Assembly: GCF_003574835.2 (NCBI RefSeq)
Contig: NZ_CP063196.1
Coordinates: forward strand, 1,054,001 to 1,118,000
Length of the DNA: 64,000 bases
Reading direction: 5' to 3'
Source of the DNA: Thermobifida halotolerans
GTDB taxonomy: Bacteria > Actinomycetota > Actinomycetes > Streptosporangiales > Streptosporangiaceae
A program made the position numbers and the translations under genes. The notes under the pieces were generated by a model. That model was not told where the DNA came from, did no database searches, and saw nothing but the letters and a program-made list of their open reading frames with translations. Positions 25,258 to 35,044 of the stretch are shown here, piece after piece. The number at the start of each line of letters is the position of its first letter. Position 1 is the stretch's first letter.

Positions 25258-26592
25258 TCAGCTCGCGAAGTCCAGCAGCTGCTGGGCGCGGCTGGGGTGC
25301 CGCAGTTTGGACAGGGACTGCTTCTCCAGTTGGCGGATGCGTTCGCGGGTCAGCCCCAGGTGCTTGCCGATCTCGTCCAGGGTGCGCGGACGTCCGTCGA
25401 GCAGGCCGAAGCGCAGCGACATGATGGTGGCCTCACGGGGCTCCAGGTCGTCGAGCGCGCGGCGCAGCTGGTCGGCCATGAGCTGGCGGTCCACCACATC
25501 GGAGGCCTCGGAGGCGTCGACGTCCTCGATGAGGTCGCCGATCCGGGTCTCGCCGTCCTCGCCGATCGTGGAGTCGAGGCTGATCGGCTGGCGGGTGACC
25601 CGCAGCAGCTCCTCGATCTGGGCCGGGGTCTTGTCGAGTTCGCGGGCCAGCTCCTCGGGAGTGGGCTCGCGTCCCATCGTCTGGTGCATGTCCCGCTCCA
25701 GACGGCTGACCTTGCTCAGCAGCTCCAGGACGTGCACGGGCAGCCGGATGGTGCGCGCCGAGTCGGCGAAGCCGCGCTGTATGGCCTGGCGGATCCACCA
25801 CATGGCGTAGGTGGAGAACTTGTAGCCCTTGGCGTAGTCGAACTTCTCCACCGCGCGGATCAGGCCGAGGTTGCCCTCCTGCACGACGTCGAGCAGGGAC
25901 ATGCCGCGGTCGCTGTACTTCTTGGCCACCGACACCACCAGCCGCAGGTTGGCCTCCAGCATGTGGGCCTTGGCGCGGCGGCCGTCCTCGGCGATCCACT
26001 CCAGCTCCTCGCGCTCGGTGTCGCCCATCTCCCGGGGTTCGGGAGCGCCGTCGAGGAGTCCCAGCTTGTACTCGGCGAGCAGGCCCGCCTCGATCCGCTT
26101 GGCGAGGTCGACCTCCTGCTCGGCGGTGAGCAGTTGACGACGTCCGATAGCTTTGAGGTAGGTGTGGACCGAGTCGCCCAGGGCCGGCGAGTGGTCGTCC
26201 AGGTCGGCCTCGTGGCTGTCGTGGACCTCGGTCTCGGTCCGAGCCGCCTTCTTCCTCCGGTTCTTGCCCCTGCGGGGGCGGCTGTCGGCGGTCTCGGCGG
26301 TCTCGGCGGGCGTGGCCTCCAGGGCCGCTTCGAGGGCTTCGTCGTCGCCGGGATCGACCGATTCCAGTGTGGTGTCCTCGCCGTTGGCGAGCCGGACTCC
26401 GGCCTCGGACAGCTCCCGCAGGATGGAGCGGCCTTCGGCGGGGCTGATCCCGGCCTCGGAGAACGCGGTGCGCAGCTCGGAGAGAGACACGTGTCCCTGG
26501 GAACGTCCCCGGGTGATCAGCTCGTCGAGCGTCGCCGAGGCGGCCTCAACCTCCGCCGTCATGGGAGAGGCGGCTAGGGCAGTGCGCGACAT
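25258..26592 (-). CDS. Primary-type RNA polymerase sigma factor (sigma-70 group 1/2)
   Basis: A 444-residue sigma factor. A region 1.1-like N-terminus (SLSELRTAFSEAGISPAEG) and an acidic/basic linker precede region 1.2 (SVHTYLKAIGRRQLLTAEQE). Region 2 is canonical (EANLRLVVSVAKKYSDRGMS, then EKFDYAKGYKFSTYAMWWIR); region 3 has PTPEELARELDKTPAQIEELL; region 4 ends DEIGKHLGLTRERIRQLEKQ and SLSKLRHPSR. This matches SigA/RpoD/HrdB-type factors that recognise TTGACA/TATAAT-like promoters; whether it is the essential one or a paralogue (HrdA/C/D) cannot be told from one window. ggaggtg precedes the ATG. Confidence 0.9.
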   Translation of the reverse strand: MSRTALAASPMTAEVEAASATLDELITRGRSQGHVSLSELRTAFSEAGISPAEGRSILRELSEAGVRLANGEDTTLESVDPGDDEALEAALEATPAETAETADSRPRRGKNRRKKAARTETEVHDSHEADLDDHSPALGDSVHTYLKAIGRRQLLTAEQEVDLAKRIEAGLLAEYKLGLLDGAPEPREMGDTEREELEWIAEDGRRAKAHMLEANLRLVVSVAKKYSDRGMSLLDVVQEGNLGLIRAVEKFDYAKGYKFSTYAMWWIRQAIQRGFADSARTIRLPVHVLELLSKVSRLERDMHQTMGREPTPEELARELDKTPAQIEELLRVTRQPISLDSTIGEDGETRIGDLIEDVDASEASDVVDRQLMADQLRRALDDLEPREATIMSLRFGLLDGRPRTLDEIGKHLGLTRERIRQLEKQSLSKLRHPSRAQQLLDFAS

Positions 26593-26854
26593 GAGGGCAC
26601 CTCCCTCCCTTCAAGACAGTCAGGCGCGTGGCGGAAGAGGAGAACCGCCGTCTTGGGCACGCCACTATGTCCAACGTGTGGAAGAGTCAAATGTTCCCGA
26701 ATCTCGATTGGATATCGGCAGAAGTGATGGCGATCACCGGCTTCCCCGGCACTGAACACGCTGCGGATGAGGTAAAGGGGGACGGGCTGGTCGCGGGTGG
26801 AAGACAGCGGTGTTCACCCCGGTATGACGACGCGTGCGGCCGTGAAGTTCCCGA

Positions 26855-28033
26855 TCAGGCCTGACCCAGGCGGCGCAGGTCCGGTTTGCCCGAGGCCAGG
26901 AGCGGCAGTTCGGCGCGGAGGTCGAGTTCCCGGGGGGCGGCGTAGCGCGGCAGGTGCGCGCCCACCCAGTCGCGGACCTGCTCCAGGGTCGGGGGCGCGG
27001 CCGGGTCGGCGGGGACGACCACGGCGCTGACCCGCTGCCCCCACTCGGGGTCGGGACGGCCCACCACCACGGCCTCGGCGACCGCGTCCATCCGGTTCAG
27101 CAGGGCCGCCACCTCGGCGGCCACCACCTTGTGCCCGCCGGTGTTGATGACGTCGTCCATCCGGCCCCGCACCCGCAGCCGCCCCTCCTCCAGCACGCCC
27201 AGGTCGCCGGTGCGCAGCCAGCGGCGGCCGTCCCGCTCCACCAGGTGGTGGGCGGTCAGGTCGGGACGCAGCCGGTAGCCGTCGCACAGCATCGGCCCCG
27301 ACAGCCAGATCCGCCCTTCCGAGTCCACCTCGACCGCGGCCCCGTCCAGGGGCAGGCCGTCGTAGACGCAGCCGCCGCAGGTCTCACTCATGCCGTAGGT
27401 GGTGACCACGCGCGCCCCCGCCTGCCGGGCGGCGCGCAGCAGGTCCTCTCCCGCCGCGGCGCCGCCCAGCAGCACGGTGCGAAACAGCGACAGGTCCGCG
27501 CCCGCGGCCAGCAGGCGGCGCAGCTGGGTGGGCACCAGCGACACGTGCGGGCGGTGTTCGGCGGCCTCGGCCATGACCGCCGCCGGATCGAAGGGGCGGT
27601 GCAGCACCGGCGCGCCCAGGACCCGGGCACGCAGCAGCACCTGCAGGCCGGAGACGTGCGCGGTGGGCAGAACGCACAGCCACGGCTGGTCGGGCAGCGC
27701 GCCGATCCGCGCCACGGACGCGCGGGCCGCGGCCAGCAGCGCGGCGGTGCCCAGCTCCACGCCCTTGGGGCGGCCGGTGGACCCGGAGGTCGCGATGACC
27801 AGCGCGGTGTCGTCGGCCACGGCGAGGCCGTCGGACAGGGGGGTCACGCCGTCGGGGGTGCGCACGCTCGCCGGGCGCATCGTCTCCAGCAGGACGCGCA
27901 GGTGCGGTCGGGGAACCTCCGACGCGACCGGCAGCAGGGCGGGTCCGCGTCCGTCGAGAGCGGCGTCCACGAGGTCGGTCAGACGCTCGGGGGAGAGGCC
28001 CACCGCCGCCTGCAGGGGGCGTCGATTCGGCAT
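26855..28033 (-). CDS. menE: O-succinylbenzoate-CoA ligase
   Basis: A 392-residue AMP-forming ligase, shorter than typical acyl-CoA synthetases as MenE often is. Motifs: VIATSGSTGRPKGVELG (P-loop), VTTYGMSETCGG, LRTGDLG, RGRMDDVINTGG, and the final lysine in LLASGKPDLRRL. It activates o-succinylbenzoate with CoA for menaquinone synthesis. It is divergent from menB/menC/menD, sharing an ~80-base promoter region. ATG 28033 is preferred over TTG 28042; neither has a clear ribosome site, so the message may be leaderless. Confidence 0.9.
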   Translation of the reverse strand: MPNRRPLQAAVGLSPERLTDLVDAALDGRGPALLPVASEVPRPHLRVLLETMRPASVRTPDGVTPLSDGLAVADDTALVIATSGSTGRPKGVELGTAALLAAARASVARIGALPDQPWLCVLPTAHVSGLQVLLRARVLGAPVLHRPFDPAAVMAEAAEHRPHVSLVPTQLRRLLAAGADLSLFRTVLLGGAAAGEDLLRAARQAGARVVTTYGMSETCGGCVYDGLPLDGAAVEVDSEGRIWLSGPMLCDGYRLRPDLTAHHLVERDGRRWLRTGDLGVLEEGRLRVRGRMDDVINTGGHKVVAAEVAALLNRMDAVAEAVVVGRPDPEWGQRVSAVVVPADPAAPPTLEQVRDWVGAHLPRYAAPRELDLRAELPLLASGKPDLRRLGQA

Positions 28034-28120
28034 GGACGTCAAGGGTAGTGCGTGAGTGGCCTGCGGAGGCGGCTAGGGTGGACCCCCGAAAGCGCAAGGT
28101 CGACCAGGAGAGGCGAGAAC

Positions 28121-28960
28121 GTGGGCAGCGTGGTGGACTGGAAGCGGTCCGGGGACTACACCGACATCATCTACGAGACCGCCGAGGGTATCGCCAAGAT
28201 CACCATCAACCGCCCGGAGGTGCACAACGCCTTCCGTCCGCAGACCCTGTTCGAGTTGCAGCAGGCCTTCAACGTGGCCCGTGACGACTCCTCGGTCGGC
28301 GTGATCATCTTCACCGGCGCCGGTGACAGGGCGTTCTGCTCCGGAGGCGACCAGAAGATCCGCGGCGACGACGGCTACCTGGGTGACGACGAGGTGGCCC
28401 GGCAGGGCATCGGCCGACTCAACGTGCTCGACCTGCAGGTGCAGATCCGGCGCCTGCCCAAGCCGGTCATCTGCATGGTCGCGGGGTACTCGATCGGCGG
28501 CGGCAACGTCCTGCAGGTCTGCTGCGACCTGACCATCGCCGCCGACAACGCCCGGTTCGGCCAGACCGGTCCCAAGGTCGGCTCCTTCGATGGCGGCTAC
28601 GGCTCCTGGCTGCTGGCCGAGACCGTGGGCCTGAAGAAGGCGCGCGAGATCTGGTACCTGTGCCGCCAGTACAGCGCCGAGGAGGCGCTGCAGATGGGCA
28701 TGGTCAACGCGGTGGTGCCGCTGGAGCGGCTCGAGGAGGAGACCGTCGCCTGGGCGCGGGAGCTGCTGGAGAAGTCGCCGCTGGCGCTGCGCATGCTCAA
28801 GGGGGCGCTGAACGCGGTCAGCGACGGCGCGGCGGGGATGCAGCAGTTCGCCGGGGACGCCACCATGCTCTACTACATGAGCGAGGAGGCGCAGGAGGGC
28901 CGCGACGCCTTCAAGGAGAAGCGCCGTCCCGAGTTCGACAAGTTCCCGCGCCGTCCGTGA
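28121..28960 (+). CDS. menB: 1,4-dihydroxy-2-naphthoyl-CoA synthase
   Basis: A 279-residue crotonase-fold enzyme that closes the second ring of the naphthoquinone head group. The MenB features are present: [32 protein letters not shown], and the diagnostic [18 protein letters not shown]. The C-terminus [18 protein letters not shown] is standard. GTG 28121 has aggag 9 bases upstream. The stop overlaps the menC GTG (GTGA at 28957-28960). Confidence 0.96.
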   Translation: MGSVVDWKRSGDYTDIIYETAEGIAKITINRPEVHNAFRPQTLFELQQAFNVARDDSSVGVIIFTGAGDRAFCSGGDQKIRGDDGYLGDDEVARQGIGRLNVLDLQVQIRRLPKPVICMVAGYSIGGGNVLQVCCDLTIAADNARFGQTGPKVGSFDGGYGSWLLAETVGLKKAREIWYLCRQYSAEEALQMGMVNAVVPLERLEEETVAWARELLEKSPLALRMLKGALNAVSDGAAGMQQFAGDATMLYYMSEEAQEGRDAFKEKRRPEFDKFPRRP

Positions 28961-29910
28961 GGGGGCGGGCGTTCGCCATCCCGCTGCGGACCCGCTTTCG
29001 CGGCGTCACCGTGCGCGAGGGGATGCTGGTGCGCGGCGCGGCGGGGTGGGGGGAGTTCTCCCCGTTCGCCGAGTACCCGCCCGCCGAGTGCGCCCGCTGG
29101 TGGGCGGCCTGCCACGAGGCCGCCGAGGTCGGCTGGCCCGAGCCGGTGCGCGACCGCGTCCCGGTCAACGCCACGGTCCCGGCCGTGGGCCCGGAGGAGG
29201 CGGCGCGCCTCGTCGCCGCCTCCGGCTGTGCCACGGCCAAGGTCAAGGTCGCCGAGCGCGGCCAGACCGAGGCCGACGACCTGGCCCGGGTGGAGGCGGT
29301 GCGTGACGCGATCGGCCCCTCGGGGAAGGTGCGGATCGACGTCAACGGCGCGTGGGACGTCGACACCGCGGTGCGCATGATCCGGGCGCTGGACCGCTTC
29401 GGGCTGGAGTATGTCGAGCAGCCGTGCGCCACGGTCGAGGAGTTGGCGCTGGTGCGGCGGCGGGTGGCGGTGCCGGTCGCGGCGGACGAGTCGATCCGCC
29501 GCGCCGAGGATCCGCTGCGGGTCCGCGACGCCGAGGCCGCCGACGTCGTGGTGCTCAAGGTGCAGCCGCTGGGCGGGGTGCGCGCCGCGCTGCGGCTGGC
29601 CGAGGCGTGCGGACTGCCCGTGGTGGTCTCCAGCGCGGTCGAGACCTCGGTGGGGCTGGCCGCCGGCGTGGCGCTGGCCGCGGCCCTGCCCGAACTGCCC
29701 TACGCCTGCGGACTGGCCACGATGCGGCTGCTGGAGGCCGACGTGTCCGCCGATCCGCTGCTGCCGCTGGACGGGGCGCTGCCGGTGCGCCGGGTCGAGG
29801 TCGACGAGGAGCGGCTGTCCGCCGTGGAGGTCGACGCCGCGGCGTGGCGGGACCGCATGGCCGCGGCGCGCGCCGAGTGGGAGCGCCCCGACCGGCCGCC
29901 GTGGCCGTGA
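28957..29910 (+). CDS. menC: O-succinylbenzoate synthase
   Basis: A 317-residue enolase-superfamily dehydratase. Metal and catalytic residues follow the superfamily order: the KxK pair in TAKVKVAE, Asp in [10 protein letters not shown], Glu in YVEQPC, Asp in VPVAADES, and Lys in [10 protein letters not shown]. It makes o-succinylbenzoate from SHCHC. It is translationally coupled to menB. Length is typical of actinobacterial MenC. Confidence 0.93.
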   Translation: MRGRAFAIPLRTRFRGVTVREGMLVRGAAGWGEFSPFAEYPPAECARWWAACHEAAEVGWPEPVRDRVPVNATVPAVGPEEAARLVAASGCATAKVKVAERGQTEADDLARVEAVRDAIGPSGKVRIDVNGAWDVDTAVRMIRALDRFGLEYVEQPCATVEELALVRRRVAVPVAADESIRRAEDPLRVRDAEAADVVVLKVQPLGGVRAALRLAEACGLPVVVSSAVETSVGLAAGVALAAALPELPYACGLATMRLLEADVSADPLLPLDGALPVRRVEVDEERLSAVEVDAAAWRDRMAAARAEWERPDRPPWP

Positions 29911-30159
29911 CGCGTCTTCTCGGGGCCTTCCGGACGGGGACGCGGGGCGTGCCGCAGACCACTGGTGTAGACCACGGGGCGGCGTAGCGGATCTCATCGG
30001 GCGGTGGTGGCGATCCCTCCGCGAAGGGGGCATATTCTCAGGTCCTATATGGTCGGCTCGCGGGTTCCCCACGGGGAGTCGGCGCGGGTGTCTCCTGGAC
30101 GGACCGTCCGGGTTTCGCGGATACGACTGACAAGTAGGTCCTGTGGCAAGAGAGTGTGC

Positions 30160-31821
30160 ATGAATCCGTCTACCGCCCTGGCGCGTGTCCTGGTCGACGA
30201 GCTGGCCCGGTTGGGACTCGCCGAGGCCGTCGTCGCACCGGGGTCCCGTTCGACTCCGCTGGCACTCGCCCTGGTGGCCGATCCCCGGATCCGCACCCAT
30301 GTCCGCATCGACGAGCGTTCGGCGTCCTTCCTCGCCGTGGGGCTGGCCCGGGTCTCGCGCCGCCCCGTCGCCCTGGTGTGCACGTCGGGCACTGCCGCGG
30401 CCAACTTCCATCCCGCCGTCCTGGAGGCCGACCAGAGCGGGGTGGGGCTGCTGGTGCTCACCGCCGACCGGCCGCCGGAGCTGCGGGGAACCGGCGCCAA
30501 CCAGACGGTGAACCAGATCGGCCTGTTCGGGTCGGCGGTGCGGTTCTTCACCGAGGTGGGGGTGCCCGAACCGGTGCCGGGCATGGTCGCCTACTGGCGG
30601 TCGCTGGCCTGCCGCGCCTGGGCGGCGGCCCGGGGCTCCCGCCCCGGTCCGGTCCATCTCAACCTGGCCTTCCGCGACCCGCTGGTGCCCGAACCGGGCG
30701 GCACGCCGTGGCCGGAGCCCCTGGACGGGCGGTGCGGCGAGCAGCCGTGGATCGACGTCGCCCCGCTGCCGAGCGAGCCCGAACCGGTGGAGCTGCCCCC
30801 GGTGGAGCGCGGCGTGATCGTGTGCGGCGACGGCGACTACGACCCGGTGCCGTTCCTGGCGTTGGCCGCCGAGACCGGCTGGCCGCTGCTGGCCGAGCCC
30901 ACCTCCAACGCCCGCCGCGCCGAGGCGGTCTCCGGCTACCGGCAGCTGCTGGCGCTTCCCGAGTTCGTCGCCGCGCACGAGCCCGAACTGGTGGTGAGCG
31001 TCGGCCGTCCGGGACTGTCCCGCCAACTGCTGGCCTACCTGCGCCGCGCGGGGCGGCACGTGGTGGTGGGCGAGCCCGCGGCGTTCGCCGACCCGGTGCG
31101 CACCGCCACCGACGTGGTCGGCGCGGTGCGCGCGCCGCGCTCGGCCGTCCCCGACACCGCGTGGGCCGCCTCCTGGGCCGCGGCGGAGGCGGCCGCCCGT
31201 GTGGCGGCCGACCGGCTGCTGGACGCCGACGAGGCGCTGTCGGAGCTGCGGCTGGCCCGCGACCTGGCCACGCACCTGGCGCCGGGGTCACTGCTGTTCG
31301 CCGGGTCCAGCATGCCCATCCGCGACCTGGACGCGGTGATGCGGCCGCGCTGCGGGCTGCGCGTCGTCGGCAACCGGGGGGTCAGCGGCATCGACGGCAC
31401 GGTCTCCAGCGCCGTGGGCGCGGCCCTGGCCCACCAGGCCGACGGCGGGGGAGGGGCGTTCGCGCTGCTGGGCGACCTGGCGCTGCTGCACGACCAGAAC
31501 GGTCTGCTGCTCGGCGCGCAGGAGCCCCGCCCGGACCTGGCGGTCGTGGTGGTCAACAACGACGGCGGCGGGATCTTCTCCGGACTGGAGCAGGCCGGAC
31601 ATCCCCACTTCGAGCGGGTGTTCGGCACCCCGCACGGCGTGTCCGTGGAGCAGGTCGCGGCCACCGCGGACCTGCCCTACACGCGTCTGGAGTGGGCCAC
31701 CGACCTGCCCAAGGCCCTGCTGGGGGAGGGGCTGCGGCTGGTGGAGGTGCGCACCGACCGCGCCGCCTCGGCCCGCCTGCGCCGCGCCCTGCAGGACGCG
31801 GTGGCCGACGCGGTGCGGTGA
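30160..31821 (+). CDS. menD: SEPHCHC synthase
   Basis: A 553-residue thiamine-diphosphate enzyme that adds succinic semialdehyde, made from 2-oxoglutarate, to isochorismate. N-terminal pyrimidine-binding part: EAVVAPGSRSTPLALAL, then VRIDERSASFLAVGLAR and CTSGTAAANFHPAV. The diphosphate-binding part has LLGDLALLHDQNGLL and VVVNNDGGGIFSGLEQA, matching GDG...NN. ATG 30160 (MNPSTALARVL) is the family-typical start; ribosome site weak (caagagag). A 249-base gap from menC suggests its own promoter; the gap holds no gene. Confidence 0.95.
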   Translation: MNPSTALARVLVDELARLGLAEAVVAPGSRSTPLALALVADPRIRTHVRIDERSASFLAVGLARVSRRPVALVCTSGTAAANFHPAVLEADQSGVGLLVLTADRPPELRGTGANQTVNQIGLFGSAVRFFTEVGVPEPVPGMVAYWRSLACRAWAAARGSRPGPVHLNLAFRDPLVPEPGGTPWPEPLDGRCGEQPWIDVAPLPSEPEPVELPPVERGVIVCGDGDYDPVPFLALAAETGWPLLAEPTSNARRAEAVSGYRQLLALPEFVAAHEPELVVSVGRPGLSRQLLAYLRRAGRHVVVGEPAAFADPVRTATDVVGAVRAPRSAVPDTAWAASWAAAEAAARVAADRLLDADEALSELRLARDLATHLAPGSLLFAGSSMPIRDLDAVMRPRCGLRVVGNRGVSGIDGTVSSAVGAALAHQADGGGGAFALLGDLALLHDQNGLLLGAQEPRPDLAVVVVNNDGGGIFSGLEQAGHPHFERVFGTPHGVSVEQVAATADLPYTRLEWATDLPKALLGEGLRLVEVRTDRAASARLRRALQDAVADAVR

Positions 31822-32039
31822 GGGGTTCCGGGGGCGGGAGGTGTCTCGCCCCCGGGGGAGTCGGGCGCGGTGGAATCCGGTGCTCCTGTCGGGGAACTGC
31901 GCCGGTGTTTGGTCCATCAAATGGATTCGATGTCTTTTTCCGGGTGATCTGTCGTGTTTTTCCACGGCGAATTCGATGCTAGATTCACGGTCATATGCAC
32001 GTGCATACGGCCGTGCATTAGCGAATGCAAGGAGAGAAC
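31822..32039 (+). promoter_or_regulatory. AT-rich regulatory region with two palindromes
   Basis: After menD the GC drops sharply from about 31905. A perfect 14-bp palindrome tatgcacgtgcata lies at 31994-32007, and tgcatt/aatgca with a 4-base spacer at 32014-32029. tagatt (about 31979) could be a -10 box. The palindromes sit just before the Shine-Dalgarno of the small ORF at 32040 and look like a regulator binding site. Confidence 0.45.
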
Positions 32040-32165
32040 ATGGCCGACGCCCCGAAGCCCCGACCGCTTCCCGAACCCGGGCGCGACCCGGTCCGCGGGT
32101 TCCTCGCCGTACTCCGCTTCCTGCTGTGGCTGATCGCGCAGGAGGCAGAGCCCGGATGGGCGTGA
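32040..32165 (+). CDS. Small ORF with strong ribosome site (41 aa)
   Basis: ATG at 32040 is preceded by aaggagag at ideal distance. The peptide is MADAPKPRPLPEPGRDPVRG followed by the amphipathic or membrane-seeking FLAVLRFLLWLIAQE and a short tail. It is Pro-rich at the start. No family is recognised. It lies about 90 bases ahead of the universal stress protein gene and behind the palindromes, so it may be a regulated small protein or a leader peptide. Confidence 0.45.
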   Translation: MADAPKPRPLPEPGRDPVRGFLAVLRFLLWLIAQEAEPGWA

Positions 32166-32256
32166 TGCCCTCCGACATACGCTCCTGTCCGGCCGGGACG
32201 GAGCAGCCGACAGGGTAGAAAAGGCACGGAGACCCCGAACGGAGAATGGAGAACGC

Positions 32257-33177
32257 ATGCCGGACCGAGAAGCCGCAGCAGGCACGGTCGTGGTCGGAGT
32301 GGACGGCTCCGAGGGCAGCATGAACGCCCTGGACTGGGCCGCCGACGCGGCCGCGGGACGCGGTGCGACACTGCGCCTGGTCTACGCCATGAGCCTGCCG
32401 CTGGTGACCACCCCGCTCGGCGGCCCGATCCGGACCGCGCCCTCCCAGGAGGTCTCCGACTCCGCCGCCGCGCTGCTGGACGAGGCGCTGCACCGCGCCC
32501 GCGCCCGCGTGCCCAACCTGAAGGCCGTCACCGAGAGTTCCCGGGTCGAACCGCACCACGCGCTGCTGAAGGCGGCCGAGGAGGCCGACCTGGTCGTGGT
32601 GGGTTCGCGCGGCCTCAGCGGCGCCAAATCGCTCTTCCTCGGCTCGGTCGCCCAGCGCGTCGCCTCCCACGCGCCCTGCCCGGTCGTGGTGGTCCCGCCC
32701 ACCAGCCAGGAGCCCACGGCACGCAGGGGCCGCGTCGTGGTGGGCGTGGACGGCTCCGCGCACGCCGCCGCCGCACTGCGGTTCGCGCTGGTCGAGGCCG
32801 AACGTATGCGCGCCGAACTGGTCGCGGTCTACGCCTGGCAGGTGCCCGACACCCCCGTCGACCCGTTCACGGTGCTCGACACCGACGTCGAGGTCGACCG
32901 CCAACGCCAGGTCGAACGGGCCCGCGACTGGCTGCTGGAGGTGGTCGACGCCGCCCGCACCCCGCTGACCCGCGGCGTCCCGGTGCGTGCGGCGGCCCCC
33001 GAGGAGCACCCGGCGGCGGCGCTGCTCGCCGAGGGGGCCGACGCCGACCTGGTCGTGGTGGGCTCGCGTGGCCGCGGCGGGTTCACCGGGATGCTGCTGG
33101 GATCGGTCAGCCGGTCGGTCCTGCACCACGCCGTCGTCCCCGTCGCCGTCGTGCACGTCGCCGAGAAGTCCGACTGA
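32257..33177 (+). CDS. Universal stress protein, tandem Usp domains
   Basis: A 306-residue cytosolic protein with two UspA domains. Each has the ATP-binding ending G-x2-G-x9-G-S: VVGSRGLSGAKSLFLGSVAQ in the first and VVGSRGRGGFTGMLLGSVSR in the second, and each starts with VVVGVDGS. Tandem USPs of this type are frequent in the hypoxia/dormancy response of actinobacteria. ATG follows ggagaatggagaacgc. No dosR-type box was identified. Confidence 0.93.
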   Translation: MPDREAAAGTVVVGVDGSEGSMNALDWAADAAAGRGATLRLVYAMSLPLVTTPLGGPIRTAPSQEVSDSAAALLDEALHRARARVPNLKAVTESSRVEPHHALLKAAEEADLVVVGSRGLSGAKSLFLGSVAQRVASHAPCPVVVVPPTSQEPTARRGRVVVGVDGSAHAAAALRFALVEAERMRAELVAVYAWQVPDTPVDPFTVLDTDVEVDRQRQVERARDWLLEVVDAARTPLTRGVPVRAAAPEEHPAAALLAEGADADLVVVGSRGRGGFTGMLLGSVSRSVLHHAVVPVAVVHVAEKSD

Positions 33178-33650
33178 GCGGGCGCGGCACGGACGGGGAG
33201 CGGTGGGTCACCGCGGGGTGGTGGGCGGTCGAGGCGTCCCCGGCGCCGCGTCCGCCCGCGCCTCCGTCTTCTCGCGCTTTCCGGACCGGTCCGTACCGGG
33301 GGTGTCGGGGCGGGTGCCCGGTGTTCTCCCCGGTGACCTGTCGGTGGAGGCGCGGGTGGCTCGGCGCCCGGGGGCGCCTCCCCACTCCCGCACCGACCCA
33401 CCCCCTCCGGCGGACGTGTCCTTACAACGCGTCTCGCCCACCCCCACGGGGCTGAGGCCACAGGACCCCCTGAGGCCAAGGCCACCCGAGCCCCCTCCGG
33501 AGTTGAGGCCGCACGACCCTCTGGGGTGGAGGTCACCTGGAAACCGCCCACGGGGCTGAGGCCGCCTGGAGGTGGCACTCCTGGCCCGCCTGACCTCCCG
33601 GCACCGGTCCGGAACCACACTCCGGTCGGGAAGCGTCTCCCACCGACGCC
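33178..33650. repeat. Gene-free stretch with degenerate GAGGCC-centred repeats
   Basis: I see no supported gene here. Between about 33440 and 33575 there are five degenerate copies of a cctGAGGCC(a/g)ca-like unit (cores at 33454, 33472, 33505, 33529 and 33558), at uneven spacing of 18-33 bases. The rest is GC-rich without a clear hairpin. The block lies between converging genes (universal stress protein and isochorismate synthase). Confidence 0.45.
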
Positions 33651-34874
33651 CTATCCGTCGGTCAGGGCCGCGCGCATCGCGTGGAACTTCGCGGTGGTCT
33701 CCGCCAGTTCCGCCGCCGGGTCGGAGTCGGCGACGATCCCGCTCCCGGCGAACAGGCGGGCCCGCCTGCCGTCGACGTGGGCGCAGCGCAGCGCGATCCC
33801 CCACTCGCCGTTGCCGTGCGCGTCCAGCCACCCCACCGGCCCGGCGTAGCGGTCCCGGCGCATCCCCTCCAACTCGGCGATGACCTCCATCGCCAGCGGG
33901 GTGGGGGTGCCGCCCACCGCCGCCGTGGGGTGCAGCGCCGCCAGCGCACGCAGGGTCGCCACCCCCGGGCGCAGGGTCGCGCGCACCGGTGTGGCCAGGT
34001 GCTGCACGTTGGCCAGGCGCAGCAGTTCGGGGCGGGCGGGGACACGCAACGCGGCGCAGAACGGCTCCAGTGCCCGGCGCAGCGACTGGACCGCGTAGAC
34101 GTGCTCCTCGATGTTCTTGGCCGAGTCGAGCAGGGCCGCGGCCAGGGCCGTGTCCTCGTCCTCGGTGGCCCCCCGCCGGGCGGTTCCGGCCAGCACCAGC
34201 GACTCCAGGCGGTCCCCGGTGCGCCGCAGCAGCAGTTCGGGGGTGGCGCCGGTGAGCCCGGCCACCGAGTAGGCGTAGCAGTCCGGGTAGCCGCGGGCGA
34301 GCCGCCGCAGCAGGGTGCGCACGTCGACGGGGCGGGTGGCCTCGGCCACCACGTCGCGGGCCAGCACCACCTTCGCCAGTTCCGTGCCGCGGATGCGCTC
34401 CACCGCCCGGGCCACGGAGGAGGCCCAGGCGTCCTCGCGCACCGTGCCCGGCGACCAGCGCAGCCCGCCCACCGGCCGGGGCGGCGGAGCGGGGACGAGC
34501 GGATCGGACTCCTCACCCACGACCGTCAGCCACGTGCGTCCGCCGCGCCGCCCCACGAGCACGCGCGGCAGCACCAGCGTCGACCCGGCGTCGCGGCCGT
34601 CGAAGGTGAAGGAGCCGAACACCACGGGGCCGCTGCCCGCCCGGCGGACCTCGTCGTGGACGGTGATCCCCGCGAGCAGCGACTCCAGCCACTCGGCGGC
34701 CGCCGCGAACCGCCCGCCGCCGCAGCGCTCGCTCTGGGCGGGCAGTTCCAGCCGCGCGGCCGTCCCCCACGCCACCAGTCCCTCGCCCCGCCGAACCCAG
34801 GCCAGTGGAGCGGTGGGGGGAAGCAGATCGAGCAGGGCGCGCTCCTCGGACAGCGCCACGGTGCGCACGGTCAT
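33651..34874 (-). CDS. menF: Isochorismate synthase
   Basis: A 407-residue chorismate-binding enzyme of the EntC/DhbC/MenF type. Visible family stretches: LAKVVLARDVV, the LAGTARRGATEDED loop, SAKNIEEHVYAVQSL, HPTAAVGGTPTPLAMEVI and FAGSGIVADSDPAAELAET. It converts chorismate to isochorismate. With menE, menB, menC and menD nearby, the menaquinone role is most likely, although EntC-like siderophore use is possible. Start ATG 34874 is chosen; a GTG nine codons upstream is also open. Confidence 0.88.
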   Translation of the reverse strand: MTVRTVALSEERALLDLLPPTAPLAWVRRGEGLVAWGTAARLELPAQSERCGGGRFAAAAEWLESLLAGITVHDEVRRAGSGPVVFGSFTFDGRDAGSTLVLPRVLVGRRGGRTWLTVVGEESDPLVPAPPPRPVGGLRWSPGTVREDAWASSVARAVERIRGTELAKVVLARDVVAEATRPVDVRTLLRRLARGYPDCYAYSVAGLTGATPELLLRRTGDRLESLVLAGTARRGATEDEDTALAAALLDSAKNIEEHVYAVQSLRRALEPFCAALRVPARPELLRLANVQHLATPVRATLRPGVATLRALAALHPTAAVGGTPTPLAMEVIAELEGMRRDRYAGPVGWLDAHGNGEWGIALRCAHVDGRRARLFAGSGIVADSDPAAELAETTAKFHAMRAALTDG

Positions 34875-35044
34875 GCGCTCACAGGAGGTCGGAGAGATCA
34901 CGAGGAAGGAGTCTATGCGGCTGCCCCGTCGGGCATGACGCCGCCACCAGCGACAAGCCGCCGAAGTGGCGGCGGAGGTGGTCCGGGACGTCTAGGCTGG
35001 CGAGCGTTCGCCCCGTTTCCGAGGTGTGCTGTGGGGAGTGCCCG

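Noticed and set aside
26954-28048. A 364-codon open frame antisense to menE
   Set aside because: It is a shadow of the GC-rich third-position pattern of menE; its protein is low-complexity His/Gln/Gly-rich with no family features.
33178-33650. A CRISPR array
   Set aside because: The repeats are degenerate and unevenly spaced, and no cas gene is in the window.
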